NCBI RefSeq assembly: GCF_900107245.1
Contig: NZ_FNPG01000005.1
Location: forward strand, 62,001 to 126,000
Origin: Lachnobacterium bovis DSM 14045
GTDB lineage: Bacteria > Bacillota > Clostridia > Lachnospirales > Lachnospiraceae
Direction of reading: 5' to 3'
Length of the DNA: 64,000 nucleotides
Part shown: positions 54,867 through 64,000 of the stretch, in pieces
How the letters are laid out: every line of letters starts with the position of its first letter
How positions within the stretch are numbered: the first letter of the stretch is position 1
Translations under genes and position numbers: made by a program
The notes under the pieces: generated by a model
What the model saw: only the letters and a program-made list of their open reading frames with translations
Told to the model about the DNA's origin: nothing
Databases searched by the model: none

Positions 54867-56411
54867 TTATTCCAAATACACTCTTTTTTCTTTTAAAATA
54901 GGTTTCAAACTAAACACATTTTCGAAATATTCTGTTTTATCATCAAACAATGTTTGTTCTAACGAAATATCTTCAAAACTCTCAAGCTTTATAATTAATT
55001 CTCGTCCCTTAATAGAAATTTTTATATTTGAAAATTTCTGTTTATGACTTTGATCTAACGCATTTGCAACTCTTAAAATTGCCGATAATTTTGCAACAAC
55101 TAAATATGCATCATGATCTAATTTTTGAGACAAATATTCAAATTCATTTAATTGATATGTATTATATAAAATTGCAAGTGCAACAATCTTTCTCTCTAAA
55201 TGTGACAATCCCATGATTTCTGATGACATAACAATATAATATGCGCATTGTGGAGAATTAGCCAAACTTATATATTTTCCACAATCATGCAGTATTGCCG
55301 CAACTTGTAACAATAACCTCTCACGCTTGCCTAATCCATGATTTTTTTTCATTGTATCAAAAATCTTAACTGACAATTTACACAATGCATCTATATGCGG
55401 TGAATAACTATTATATCGTTTAGACAATTCCTTAGCCGTTGACAAAATATCTTTATCAAAATCATGAGTGTCTTTAACAAGTTTATTTTTTTCAGCATAA
55501 TTATATGCTATTCCATCATTTATGTTTACACCAGGGACATAAACCTCTTTTGATTTAACGGATAAAGCAAGATTTTTAAACAATAAAATAGCAGGCAATA
55601 CAAAAGGATCACTTTCATTTGCAAGATTAAGTTCCTTTGATATTTCCTCTACCGTCTTTTTTTGAATTTTAGAAATATATTTAACAAACTTTTCTGTTTT
55701 AACAACTTTATCTTCTCGATTATTTTTATCAACTTTTCTAATAACTTCAGGCGCATAATCACCCATAATTACTATATTTTCAACCTCACACTCATATAAT
55801 GATGTGAATGTTTCCAATTTTTTAACAATATATTCTTCCACCTGTTTACAATATGATGAATATGTATTTCCTCTATTGTCAAGCAAGGTTCTAATTTTCA
55901 TTGTTCCCAAACCTATATGCTGAGTTGTTACAAGCTCACCATCTCTAAACAACGTGACCTGTGTTCCTGAACCGCCGATGTCAACAACTGCTGCTGACCC
56001 CTTTATTATTCTATCAAATCCGGCTCGTCCAGCAACAGACTTATAACTAATAAATCTATGTTCTGAATTATTTATAACTTTTATAGAAAAACCTGTACGT
56101 AGAAAAATCTGATTTAGCACAAATGTAGCATTTGTAACTTCTCTTAAAACTGCAGACGCATATATTTCATACGCGTCTGTTTTATATCCTTGAATTATCT
56201 TAGAAAACTCAGATAATTTTGAGCATAGTTCTTCAACTGCCTCATAACCTAGGCGTTTTTTTGAGAAAGCCTCTTTTCCAAGCTCTATATGATATCTAAT
56301 ATTATCTATCTTTTTAATTCTTTTTTTATATGATATTTCATATATATTAAGACTTACTTCATATGATCCAATGTATATTGCTGCAAATGTATGAATATCC
56401 AAACTATGCAC
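54867..56411 (-). CDS. Ppx/GppA phosphatase family exopolyphosphatase with HD domain
   Basis: A 514-residue protein. The N-terminal ASKHA-fold Ppx/GppA domain has AAIYIGSYEVSLNIYEIS and VVDIGGSGTQVTLFRDGELV. The C-terminal HD domain holds ILHDCGKYISLANSP. Known members hydrolyse polyphosphate or pppGpp. Paired with ppk1, an exopolyphosphatase role is most likely. Note GSYE in place of the usual GSNS at the first phosphate loop, a possible change in substrate. GTG at 56411 is the start used; a TTG three codons later has GAGGTG and is equally plausible. Confidence 0.88.
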   Translation of the reverse strand: MHSLDIHTFAAIYIGSYEVSLNIYEISYKKRIKKIDNIRYHIELGKEAFSKKRLGYEAVEELCSKLSEFSKIIQGYKTDAYEIYASAVLREVTNATFVLNQIFLRTGFSIKVINNSEHRFISYKSVAGRAGFDRIIKGSAAVVDIGGSGTQVTLFRDGELVTTQHIGLGTMKIRTLLDNRGNTYSSYCKQVEEYIVKKLETFTSLYECEVENIVIMGDYAPEVIRKVDKNNREDKVVKTEKFVKYISKIQKKTVEEISKELNLANESDPFVLPAILLFKNLALSVKSKEVYVPGVNINDGIAYNYAEKNKLVKDTHDFDKDILSTAKELSKRYNSYSPHIDALCKLSVKIFDTMKKNHGLGKRERLLLQVAAILHDCGKYISLANSPQCAYYIVMSSEIMGLSHLERKIVALAILYNTYQLNEFEYLSQKLDHDAYLVVAKLSAILRVANALDQSHKQKFSNIKISIKGRELIIKLESFEDISLEQTLFDDKTEYFENVFSLKPILKEKRVYLE

Positions 56412-56508
56412 CTCATTTCCTCATGTAAATATAATAATGTCTTAATTTAATTATATCCAATCTTTATCTAAAGTTCCATTAAATTATAATATTTTTTGTC
56501 AATTATTT

Positions 56509-57642
56509 TTAATAATTACCAAGTATTCTAAAGGATACTGCATCCTGTTTAAGTGCAACTAATGCATTTATCACTGCTGCATCCTCAAGATTTCCTTCAA
56601 AATTAACGAAAAATCTATATTTCCAGTTTTTTTCTTTAATTGGCCTAGATTGAATCATATCCATATTTAAATTGTTATAAATTATATGTGATAACATATG
56701 ATACAACGATCCACTCTCATGTGGTGCTTCAAAACACACACTTATCTTCTTAGCACTCTTATTATATATTTTTTTATTTGTAACAATTATAAACTTTGTA
56801 TAGTTTTCTTTATTGTCCTGGATTGACTCTTGTATAATATCTAAATCATATATTTTCGCTGAGCTTTTGCTTGCAATTGCAGCCTGAGTAATATCGTTAT
56901 CTTCTTTTATTTTTTTAGCTGCCATTGCTGTATTCTTCATTGAAATCTTATTAATGCTCTTATGCTTATCAACAAACTTTTGACATTGCATAAATGCTTG
57001 TGGATGTGAAAATATTTTTTTAATATTTTCTATTTTAGCCCCTTTTTGTCCCAATAAAGAATGTTCTATTTTTATAATTTGTTCACCAACAATAAAGTTG
57101 TCATATTCAACTAACAAATCAAAATTTTCTGCAACAATACCCGCACTTGAATTTTCATATGGAAAGACTGCATAATCTGCTTCGTTATTTTTTAACGCTT
57201 CCATTGCTTCTTTCCAAGTGTTAACATGAAAATTATCACAGTTTTCTCCAAAATATTCTTTCATAGCAAGCTCAGTATATGCACCTGAAACCCCTTGGAA
57301 TACAATTTTAGAATTACTAAAGTCTAACTCTTCTACAGCTGTAAAATTAGGCTTTTCAATCTTCCCATTTTCAGTCAATAATTGATATTGTCTTTCACGG
57401 CTCATAGACATAATCTGTTTATATAAATCTATTATACAATTTCTTGTATATTCAGAAGTTGTCAAATCACCTACCTTTTGTAATTTGATTTTTTCTCTTT
57501 CTTTATCTAAAACAGCCTTTTGATTTTCTATTTTATACTTAGCAACTCTTTCCGACATCTTCATTCTTGCTTCATACAATTCAACGATTTTACTATCAAT
57601 CTCATCGATTTCATTTCTTATTTTTATTAAATCTTCTTTCAT
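56509..57642 (-). CDS. pheA: Bifunctional chorismate mutase / prephenate dehydratase (P-protein)
   Basis: A 377-residue enzyme that makes phenylpyruvate from chorismate. The N-terminal chorismate mutase part (residues 1-85) has IRNEIDEIDSKIVELYEARM and RVAKYK. The dehydratase part starts KIVFQGVSGAYTELAMKEYF and has NYTKFIIVT. The C-terminal ACT domain has EAPHESGSLYHML, where phenylalanine feedback would bind. I start at 57642, with AAAGGA upstream; an ATG seven codons earlier has no clear site. No T-box is visible in the upstream 120 bases. Confidence 0.93.
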   Translation of the reverse strand: MKEDLIKIRNEIDEIDSKIVELYEARMKMSERVAKYKIENQKAVLDKEREKIKLQKVGDLTTSEYTRNCIIDLYKQIMSMSRERQYQLLTENGKIEKPNFTAVEELDFSNSKIVFQGVSGAYTELAMKEYFGENCDNFHVNTWKEAMEALKNNEADYAVFPYENSSAGIVAENFDLLVEYDNFIVGEQIIKIEHSLLGQKGAKIENIKKIFSHPQAFMQCQKFVDKHKSINKISMKNTAMAAKKIKEDNDITQAAIASKSSAKIYDLDIIQESIQDNKENYTKFIIVTNKKIYNKSAKKISVCFEAPHESGSLYHMLSHIIYNNLNMDMIQSRPIKEKNWKYRFFVNFEGNLEDAAVINALVALKQDAVSFRILGNY

Positions 57643-57793
57643 TTTACTAAAGTCCTTTTTCATTTTTTTCGAAATATTAATGGAGTGATGATATCATTTG
57701 ACACTCACCCCATTTTATATCTAAAATAATATTACAATATTACTTAATTTACAAGTTATTATTTAATATTTCCTTTTAAGGAGGTGCGTTACT

Positions 57794-58816
57794 TTGAAAA
57801 AAAAGATTAAATCTATTATAGGATTAGTTATTTTAATTATTATTATCGGTGTTTGTCTTTTTTCATATTTTAATTCTAGAAAAAAGAATGTTACTATTAT
57901 GAATACTTCCTTTGTAAATGGAAACACACCTGGTAATCTATATAATGCTGGATTGTTTTGTGAATCTGACAACGTGATTTATTTTGCCAATCCCCGTGAT
58001 GAATTCAAACTATACAAAATGAATAGTGACCTAACTAATCCTGAAAAAATAAATGACGACTCTGTTATGTATATAAATGCTGATAAAAATTATTTATACT
58101 ATGTTAGAAATAATACAAAATCTGATAATGATTATTCTTTCTTTTCATATAATAACAATAGTTTATGCAGGATTAACAAAGCCAAACCTGGTAAAGCACT
58201 AATTTTAGATCAAGATCCTTGCATTTACGCTTCTTTACTCGGAAATTACATTTATTATCTTCATTATGATGATGAAAATGCCACATCTCTCTACAAAGTA
58301 TGTATTGATGGCACAAATAGAACTCAAGTCATGCCAACCTATATATTCACATGTAGCGCACTAGAGGAAGCGTTTTATTACAACAATACAGAAAAAAATG
58401 GAGATTTATATAAATTCAGTACAAACACAGATACTTCAACTCTTTTTTATAATTGTAATTGTTATCGCCCTATAGTTGATAAAAATTCCAACATATATTA
58501 CATGGACGTTGATAATAATTATTCTCTGGTTAAAACAACTTCCGGTGGGCAACCAAAAACCATAATAAAAGATAGAGTTGATTGTTACAATGTTGGTAGC
58601 AATATTGTCGTTTATCAAAAAAATGATCCAACACAACCTGGATTATTCTACAAGGATTTAAGAAAAAATGAAGAACCAAATGAGATTAAGATTGGTGTTT
58701 TCAAAAATATACATATTACATCAAAATATTTATTCTTTACAGATTATTCTTCAAAAGAAGTATATTGTGCACCTGTTACTGCCCCTGAAAATTTTAAAGT
58801 TTTCTTGAATAAATAA
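57794..58816 (+). CDS. DUF5050 domain protein, membrane anchored
   Basis: A 340-residue protein with an N-terminal membrane helix (residues 6-26) followed by an extracytoplasmic part of short Tyr-rich repeats (for example YLYYVRNNTKSDNDYSFF and YIYYLHYDDENATSLYKV). This fits DUF5050, a beta-propeller-like family common in Clostridia. The start is TTG at 57794 with AAGGAGGTG seven bases before it. It is divergent from pheA and convergent with polC. The function is unknown. Confidence 0.82.
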   Translation: MKKKIKSIIGLVILIIIIGVCLFSYFNSRKKNVTIMNTSFVNGNTPGNLYNAGLFCESDNVIYFANPRDEFKLYKMNSDLTNPEKINDDSVMYINADKNYLYYVRNNTKSDNDYSFFSYNNNSLCRINKAKPGKALILDQDPCIYASLLGNYIYYLHYDDENATSLYKVCIDGTNRTQVMPTYIFTCSALEEAFYYNNTEKNGDLYKFSTNTDTSTLFYNCNCYRPIVDKNSNIYYMDVDNNYSLVKTTSGGQPKTIIKDRVDCYNVGSNIVVYQKNDPTQPGLFYKDLRKNEEPNEIKIGVFKNIHITSKYLFFTDYSSKEVYCAPVTAPENFKVFLNK

Positions 58817-58846
58817 AATCGAATTATAAATGAAAATATAAAAAAT

Positions 58847-58921
58847 GAAAAGAGGTATACAATCATAGTTTTCTATAAGTTTGCCTAACACGGAATTCAC
58901 CTATGATTAATACCTCTTTTC
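58847..58921. terminator. Structured bidirectional terminator between DUF5050 gene and polC
   Basis: An outer 12-base inverted repeat (GAAAAGAGGTAT at 58847 and its complement ending at 58921) and an inner eight-base one (AATCATAG at 58861, CTATGATT at 58901) make a long stem with a loop of about 32 bases. The outer arms end in T-rich sequence on both strands. It separates convergent genes. Confidence 0.8.
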
Positions 58922-58953
58922 TTTAATATTATTAATTTAACTATTTATAAAAT

Positions 58954-61900
58954 TTATGCAAAATCAAATAATGACAACTGATTAGATTCTGGAATATCAC
59001 CTAATAATCCCATCTCTGCCATTTTATCGCAAACCTTTTGTGGAACTTTTGTTCTGTCTTTAAAATCATCTTTCGATAAATATGGGCCATCCTTAGATGC
59101 CTCTGCTATATTTATTGCCGCATTATCGCCTAAACCATCTATTGTATTAAACGCTGGCATTAATTTACCATCAATTATTTGAAAACGACTTGGCTTTGCA
59201 ACATAAACGTCTATTGGCATAAACTCAAAGCCTCTAGCGTACATCTCTTGAACTATCTTCATATCTTTATATGTATCTTGTTCTTTTTTGGACAAATCTG
59301 ATCTTTTTTCATATTCATCCATGTAACTTTCTAGTTTTTCCTGTCCCATACACATAAGTTCATAATTAAACGCTGTTGCTCTTATAGAAAAATAAGCTGC
59401 ATAATATGCTAGCGGATAATAAACCTTACAATACGCTATTCTCCATGCCATCATAACATACGCTGCGGCATGAGCTTTCGGGAACATGTATTTAATTTTT
59501 TCACAAGACCACAAATACCAATCTGGCACTCCATGATCTATCATATCTTGTTTCCATTCATCCCACTCTGCACATTTCTTTCCTGCAACTCTACCCTTTC
59601 GAACTGCTTCCATTATTTTAAAAGCTTCTTCTGACTCTAATCCTTTCTGAATCAAATACGTCATAATATCATCACGAGTACAAATTGCTGTAGAAATTGT
59701 AGCTTTTCCTTCTTGAATAAGTGTTTGGGCATTTCCAAGCCATACGTCTGTTCCGTGTGATAATCCTGAAATACGAATCAAATCTGAAAATTCTTTTGGT
59801 CTAGTATCTCGAAGCATTCCCATCGCAAAATCAGTTCCAAATTCCGGAATACCAAGAGCGCCCAAATCACATCCTCTAATCTCTTCAGGTGTAACGCCTA
59901 ATGCACTAGTATTTTGGAACAAAGACATAACCGACTTATCATCTAATGGAATTTCAGTAGGATCTAATCCTGTTAAATCTTGCAGCATTCTAATCATTGT
60001 AGGATCATCATGACCTAGAATATCTAATTTTAATAAATTATGATCTATCGAATGATAATCAAAATGTGTTGTTGTTATATCAACCGTCATATCATTAGCC
60101 GGATGTTGAATTGGTGTAAAAGTATATATTTTTTCACCCATAGGTAAAACTACAATACCACCTGGATGTTGTCCTGTAGTTCTTCTAACACCTACACATC
60201 CTTGTACAATTCTATCAATTTCACATACTCTTTTATGAACACCACGCTCTTCATAATAGTTTTTTACAAAACCAAATGCTGTTTTATCTGCTAATGTACC
60301 TATCGTTCCAGCCTTATATGTCTGACCTTCACCAAAAATAATCTCTGTATATTTATGAGCTTTACTTTGATATTCTCCTGAAAAATTCAAGTCAATATCT
60401 GGCTCTTTATTTCCTTTAAAACCAAGGAAAGTCTCAAATGGAATATCAAATCCATCTTTTGACAATGGTGTTCCACAAACCGGACACTTCTTATCTGGCA
60501 TGTCACATCCTGCTCGACCTGCAAAAGACTTAACTACATCAGAATCAAAATCACTATATTTACAATTTGGGCAAACGTAATGAGCATGAATAGGATTTAC
60601 TTCTGTAACACCCGACATAGTTGCCACAAAAGAACTTCCTACAGATCCTCGGGAACCAACTAAGTATCCATCCTCGTTTGATTTCCATACAAGTTTTTGA
60701 GCAATAATATACATTACGGCATATCCATTAGAAATAATAGAGTTTAATTCTCTATCAAGTCTTTCTTTTACAATAGGAGGTAAATTCTCGCCATACACTT
60801 TATGTGCTTTATTGTAACAAATATCTCTTAACATCTGATCTGAGTTTTCGATTACAGGTGGACATTTATCCGGGCGTACTGGTGAAATTTTTTCGCACAT
60901 GTCTGCAATTTTATTTGGATTTTTTATAACAATCTCCTCAGCTTTTGCACTTCCTAAATAAGAAAACTCATTCAACATTTCTTCAGTAGTGTGCAAATAA
61001 AGAGGAGGCTGATTATCTGCATCTTTAAAGCCTTTTCCAGCCATTATGATTCTTCGATAAACTTCATCTTCTGGATCCATAAAATGAACATCACAAGTGG
61101 CAACTACTAATTTATTGAATTCTTCACCTAATTTAACAATTTTTCTATTATAATCTCGTAAATCCTCTAGTGTCTTTGCTGGATATTTATCATCTTCCAA
61201 CATAAACTGGTTATTTCCAATTGGTTGGACCTCAAGATAATCATAAAATTCAACTAATCTAGCAATTTCTTCCTCTGGTCTACCTCCAACTATGGCTTTA
61301 AACAATTCTCCTGCTTCACAAGCTGATCCAATCAATAAACCGTCTCTATGTTTTATAAATTCACTTTTAGGTATTCTAGGTCTCTTATGGTAGTAAACAA
61401 CATTAGAATCCGAAACTAGTTTATATAAGTTTGTACGTCCTTGGTCACATGTTGCCAAAATAATTGCATGATACGTTGGCATTTTCATAATTGTCTCTAC
61501 TGAACAATTTCCAACTTTATTTACTTTATCTAGAGTATCTAAATCACGCTTTTTAAGCATCTCAATAAATTTTACAAATATTTCAGCTGTACACTCTGCA
61601 TCATCAACTGCTCTGTGATGATGGTCTAATGAAACACCCACAGCTTTTGCAACTGTATCTAGTTTAAATCTATTCAACGATGGTATCAACATTCTAGCTA
61701 ATGCGACTGTATCAATAATTGTTGGATTAAACTCAATTTCTTGAATTTTACAATTATGTTTGATAAAACTCATGTCAAAATCGGCATTATGAGCGACCAT
61801 TATTGCTCCCTTACAAAATTCAATAAATTTTGGGAGTATTTTTTCGATAACTTCAGCATTTATGACCATACTATCATTAATAGACGTCAATTCCTCAATT

Positions 61901-63495
61901 CTAAAAGGTATAGGTTCCTGTGGATTTACAAAAGTAGAAAATCGATCTATTATCTTTCCTTTTTCAACTTTAACAGCTCCAATCTCAATAATTTTATTAT
62001 TTTCAGGACTAAATCCCGTTGTTTCTAAGTCAAAAACAACATATGTTTCATCTAAAGATTGATTTCTAGAATCCACTATAATATCTTTTGTATCATCTAC
62101 TAAATATGCTTCTACTCCATAAATAACTTTAAAGTCCGAATCACATCCTTCCACAGCATGATTTGCATCAGGGAATGCTTGAACATCTCCGTGGTCAGTT
62201 ATGGCAATAGCTTTGTGTCCCCATTTCATTGCTCTTTTTACAAGTTCTTTTACATCTGTAACGCCATCCATATCGCTCATTTTAGTATGACAATGAAGTT
62301 CTACTCTTTTTTCTGGTGCAGTATCAATTCTTTCAACTGTAAAATCGTTCATTTTTTTAATACCAACAACATTAGTAATTGCAACATCATTATCATATTT
62401 ATCTAAAGCAGCGTTTCCTTTTACTTTTATAAAAGCACCTTTTTTTACATATGACAAAATATCATCTAATTGATCATTTCTAACAAATGCTTTTATGGAT
62501 ATAGAGTCTGTGAAATCAGTAACATTAATGATAACAATATTTTTTTCATTACGTATTTCTCTTGTATCTACTGATAATATTTTTCCTCTAATTACAACTT
62601 CTCCAATTGGCTCATCTAGTTTTTCAATTGCAATTGATTCTTCATCAAAATCTCTACCATAAACAACATCTGGATTATTTGATTTTTTATATCTATCAAA
62701 TCTTTTGTTTTCACCTTTAGTAAATCTGCTTTTTTGAGCATTTGAAGAAAAATTCTGATTTGTTGACGTATCTTGCTGTTTATATGACTCATTTTTATCA
62801 ATAGTATTTTTCACACTATTAGTAGAATGAGCGTCCTTTTTATCCTCCATATTAGTATTATTAGACCTTGGAACACTCTTAACGCTTTCAGTTTCTTGCT
62901 TCTTTTGACTAGCAAGATTAGTTCTTTCAACAATATGAGCCACTTCTTCTTGTATCTGTTTTTCGCTGTTTATTCTATATTTACTTTCCTGAGGTTCTTT
63001 AAACAAAGGATTAATAATTACATCAAATCCACATCTTTCACAAATAACTTTTTCCAAAAAATGAACAATATTATCTTTTCTTGTTTTAGCAATAATCGTT
63101 TCTTCTAAAACAAGTGTCATATGTTTTTCATCTGTAAAACTAATATCTGCCTTACGAAGTAAATTTCCCTCTAAAATACTATGTTCATTTAATTCTGAGA
63201 AAATACTTTCTTTATATATGTCAAACAATTTTTGCGCATTATATTGACTTGACAACGTGAATTTTTCAATAATATTAATTTCAATACTATTTTTTGGAAA
63301 AAGTTGATTCTTAATTTCTGATTCAACTAAATGAAGATCTTTCTTAAAAATCAATCTCGTAGAATGTAAATAAATGCGAATCCGACTATTGTCACGATTC
63401 GCACTTACTTTAGTTACTACTGCCTCTGTCATTAATGCATTTACACTATTATCTTTTATCTTTAAGGTTGGAAAAACATCAAAAAATTTCTTCAA
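58954..63495 (-). CDS. polC: DNA polymerase III PolC-type alpha subunit
   Basis: A 1513-residue Gram-positive replicative polymerase. Order of domains: N-terminal part with a Ser/Asn-rich linker (about residues 205-275), OB fold (VVIRGKILSVDTREIRN), PHP domain (VELHCHTKMSDMDGVTDV) split by the DEDDh proofreading exonuclease (YVVFDLETTGFSPENN), then the polymerase core with SRGSVGSSFVATMSGVTEVN and a zinc-binding CPNC...CPVCG region. I chose TTG at 63495 because GGGGAGAG is five bases before it; an earlier TTG five codons up is inside ispG. It starts two bases after ispG. Confidence 0.96.
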   Translation of the reverse strand: MKKFFDVFPTLKIKDNSVNALMTEAVVTKVSANRDNSRIRIYLHSTRLIFKKDLHLVESEIKNQLFPKNSIEINIIEKFTLSSQYNAQKLFDIYKESIFSELNEHSILEGNLLRKADISFTDEKHMTLVLEETIIAKTRKDNIVHFLEKVICERCGFDVIINPLFKEPQESKYRINSEKQIQEEVAHIVERTNLASQKKQETESVKSVPRSNNTNMEDKKDAHSTNSVKNTIDKNESYKQQDTSTNQNFSSNAQKSRFTKGENKRFDRYKKSNNPDVVYGRDFDEESIAIEKLDEPIGEVVIRGKILSVDTREIRNEKNIVIINVTDFTDSISIKAFVRNDQLDDILSYVKKGAFIKVKGNAALDKYDNDVAITNVVGIKKMNDFTVERIDTAPEKRVELHCHTKMSDMDGVTDVKELVKRAMKWGHKAIAITDHGDVQAFPDANHAVEGCDSDFKVIYGVEAYLVDDTKDIIVDSRNQSLDETYVVFDLETTGFSPENNKIIEIGAVKVEKGKIIDRFSTFVNPQEPIPFRIEELTSINDSMVINAEVIEKILPKFIEFCKGAIMVAHNADFDMSFIKHNCKIQEIEFNPTIIDTVALARMLIPSLNRFKLDTVAKAVGVSLDHHHRAVDDAECTAEIFVKFIEMLKKRDLDTLDKVNKVGNCSVETIMKMPTYHAIILATCDQGRTNLYKLVSDSNVVYYHKRPRIPKSEFIKHRDGLLIGSACEAGELFKAIVGGRPEEEIARLVEFYDYLEVQPIGNNQFMLEDDKYPAKTLEDLRDYNRKIVKLGEEFNKLVVATCDVHFMDPEDEVYRRIIMAGKGFKDADNQPPLYLHTTEEMLNEFSYLGSAKAEEIVIKNPNKIADMCEKISPVRPDKCPPVIENSDQMLRDICYNKAHKVYGENLPPIVKERLDRELNSIISNGYAVMYIIAQKLVWKSNEDGYLVGSRGSVGSSFVATMSGVTEVNPIHAHYVCPNCKYSDFDSDVVKSFAGRAGCDMPDKKCPVCGTPLSKDGFDIPFETFLGFKGNKEPDIDLNFSGEYQSKAHKYTEIIFGEGQTYKAGTIGTLADKTAFGFVKNYYEERGVHKRVCEIDRIVQGCVGVRRTTGQHPGGIVVLPMGEKIYTFTPIQHPANDMTVDITTTHFDYHSIDHNLLKLDILGHDDPTMIRMLQDLTGLDPTEIPLDDKSVMSLFQNTSALGVTPEEIRGCDLGALGIPEFGTDFAMGMLRDTRPKEFSDLIRISGLSHGTDVWLGNAQTLIQEGKATISTAICTRDDIMTYLIQKGLESEEAFKIMEAVRKGRVAGKKCAEWDEWKQDMIDHGVPDWYLWSCEKIKYMFPKAHAAAYVMMAWRIAYCKVYYPLAYYAAYFSIRATAFNYELMCMGQEKLESYMDEYEKRSDLSKKEQDTYKDMKIVQEMYARGFEFMPIDVYVAKPSRFQIIDGKLMPAFNTIDGLGDNAAINIAEASKDGPYLSKDDFKDRTKVPQKVCDKMAEMGLLGDIPESNQLSLFDFA

Positions 63496-63497
63496 TT

Positions 63498-64000
63498 TTA
63501 CTCTCCCCAATGATCTAACTCATTTTTTAATTCTGATAAAAGTTCAGCTTCAGGAACTTTTTTAAAAATCTCACCTTTTTTTATGATTAATCCTTCACCC
63601 TTGCCTCCTGCAATTCCTAAATCAGCTTCTTTGGCTTCGCCTGGACCATTAACAACACAACCCATTACAGCTACTTTTATATCTAACGAATAATTTGCCA
63701 CTAATTCCTCAACTTCATTAGCAAGCTTGATAAGATTAATCTGTGTTCTACCACAGGTAGGGCATGAAACAACCTCTACTCCACCTTTTCTAAGGCCTAA
63801 TGTCTTTAAAATCATTTTAGCAGTAATAATCTCTTGTTCTGGATCACCTGTTAGAGAAACCCTAATTGTATCTCCAATTCCTTTATTTAAAATAATTCCC
63901 AAACCAATTGAAGATTTAATATTACCACGCAAAATAGTTCCCGACTCTGTAATTCCTACGTGCAATGGATAATTTGTTTTGTCTGCAATTAATTCATGCG
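63498..64000 (-). CDS. ispG: (E)-4-hydroxy-3-methylbut-2-enyl-diphosphate synthase IspG, C-terminal part
   Basis: The window edge cuts off the 5' part; 166 C-terminal residues are visible with the upstream frame open to the edge. The visible part starts HELIADKTNYPLHVGITESG and carries the cluster motif VVSCPTCGRTQ and AVMGCVVNGPGEAKEAD. IspG is an iron-sulfur enzyme of the MEP pathway, using ferredoxin or flavodoxin. It ends two bases before the polC start, so polC is probably co-transcribed with ispG. Confidence 0.95.
   Translation of the reverse strand, partial: HELIADKTNYPLHVGITESGTILRGNIKSSIGLGIILNKGIGDTIRVSLTGDPEQEIITAKMILKTLGLRKGGVEVVSCPTCGRTQINLIKLANEVEELVANYSLDIKVAVMGCVVNGPGEAKEADLGIAGGKGEGLIIKKGEIFKKVPEAELLSELKNELDHWGE

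Noticed and set aside
57664-57793. T-box or other amino-acid riboswitch upstream of pheA
   Set aside because: Only a nine-pair stem (ATGGGGTGA/TCACTCCAT) is visible. No T-box consensus or terminator/antiterminator pair is seen in the 130 bases.
1-64000. Mobile elements, phage genes, defence or secondary-metabolite systems
   Set aside because: I looked for transposases, integrases, long terminal repeats and typical defence families in all gene products and found none.

Overview
The window is a stretch of low-GC chromosome from an anaerobic member of the Bacillota, most likely a Lachnospiraceae-type Clostridia. This rests on gene content and order seen directly: an Rnf complex, a PolC-type DNA polymerase III, the rimP-nusA-rnpM-ylxQ-infB-rbfA order, a sodium-pumping decarboxylase cluster, DUF896 and DUF5050 proteins, and strong GGAGG-type ribosome binding sites. 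The genus cannot be fixed from the sequence alone. It is core genome: I see no insertion sequence, phage, CRISPR array, toxin-antitoxin pair or defence gene. Nearly all genes lie on the minus strand; only apbE, an RNase H-like exonuclease gene, a DUF5050 gene and one tRNA are on the plus strand.

Layout. 1-13993 (minus) is a long tightly packed run read as proB, DUF896, 5-formyl-THF cyclo-ligase, proA, miaB, NusG-II domain protein, Gx transporter, ruvA, ruvB, zapA, U32 peptidase, FtsW/RodA, class B PBP, a small unknown gene and a DUF2953 gene cut by the window edge. 14162-20464 holds apbE (plus) facing the complete rnfCDGEAB operon (minus); ApbE probably flavinylates RnfG and RnfD. 20795-28229 has the exonuclease, a lone cheR, an S1-domain protein overlapping ispH, cmk, a flavoprotein and an RpiR regulator. 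28388-33566 is a biotin-dependent sodium-translocating decarboxylase operon carrying two different carboxyltransferase types.

33827-48294 contains scpAB, cls, pnp, rpsO, ribF-truB-nrnA, and the translation/transcription operon rimP-nusA-rnpM-ylxQ-infB-rbfA. A tRNA-Glu(CUC) with a near-consensus promoter diverges from rimP. 48862-58816 has galE, infC-rpmI-rplT, a HAD phosphatase, ppk1-ppx, pheA and a DUF5050 protein. 58954-64000 holds polC and the 3' part of ispG.

The most interesting signals are regulatory, not new gene systems. infC appears to start at AUU, and its leader contains a terminator plus an upstream copy of one terminator arm that could form an antiterminator. rimP and rpsO also have structured leaders, pnp ends in tandem perfect hairpins, and several genes use TTG or GTG starts with well-placed ribosome binding sites. 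I did not find a clearly undescribed multi-gene system.
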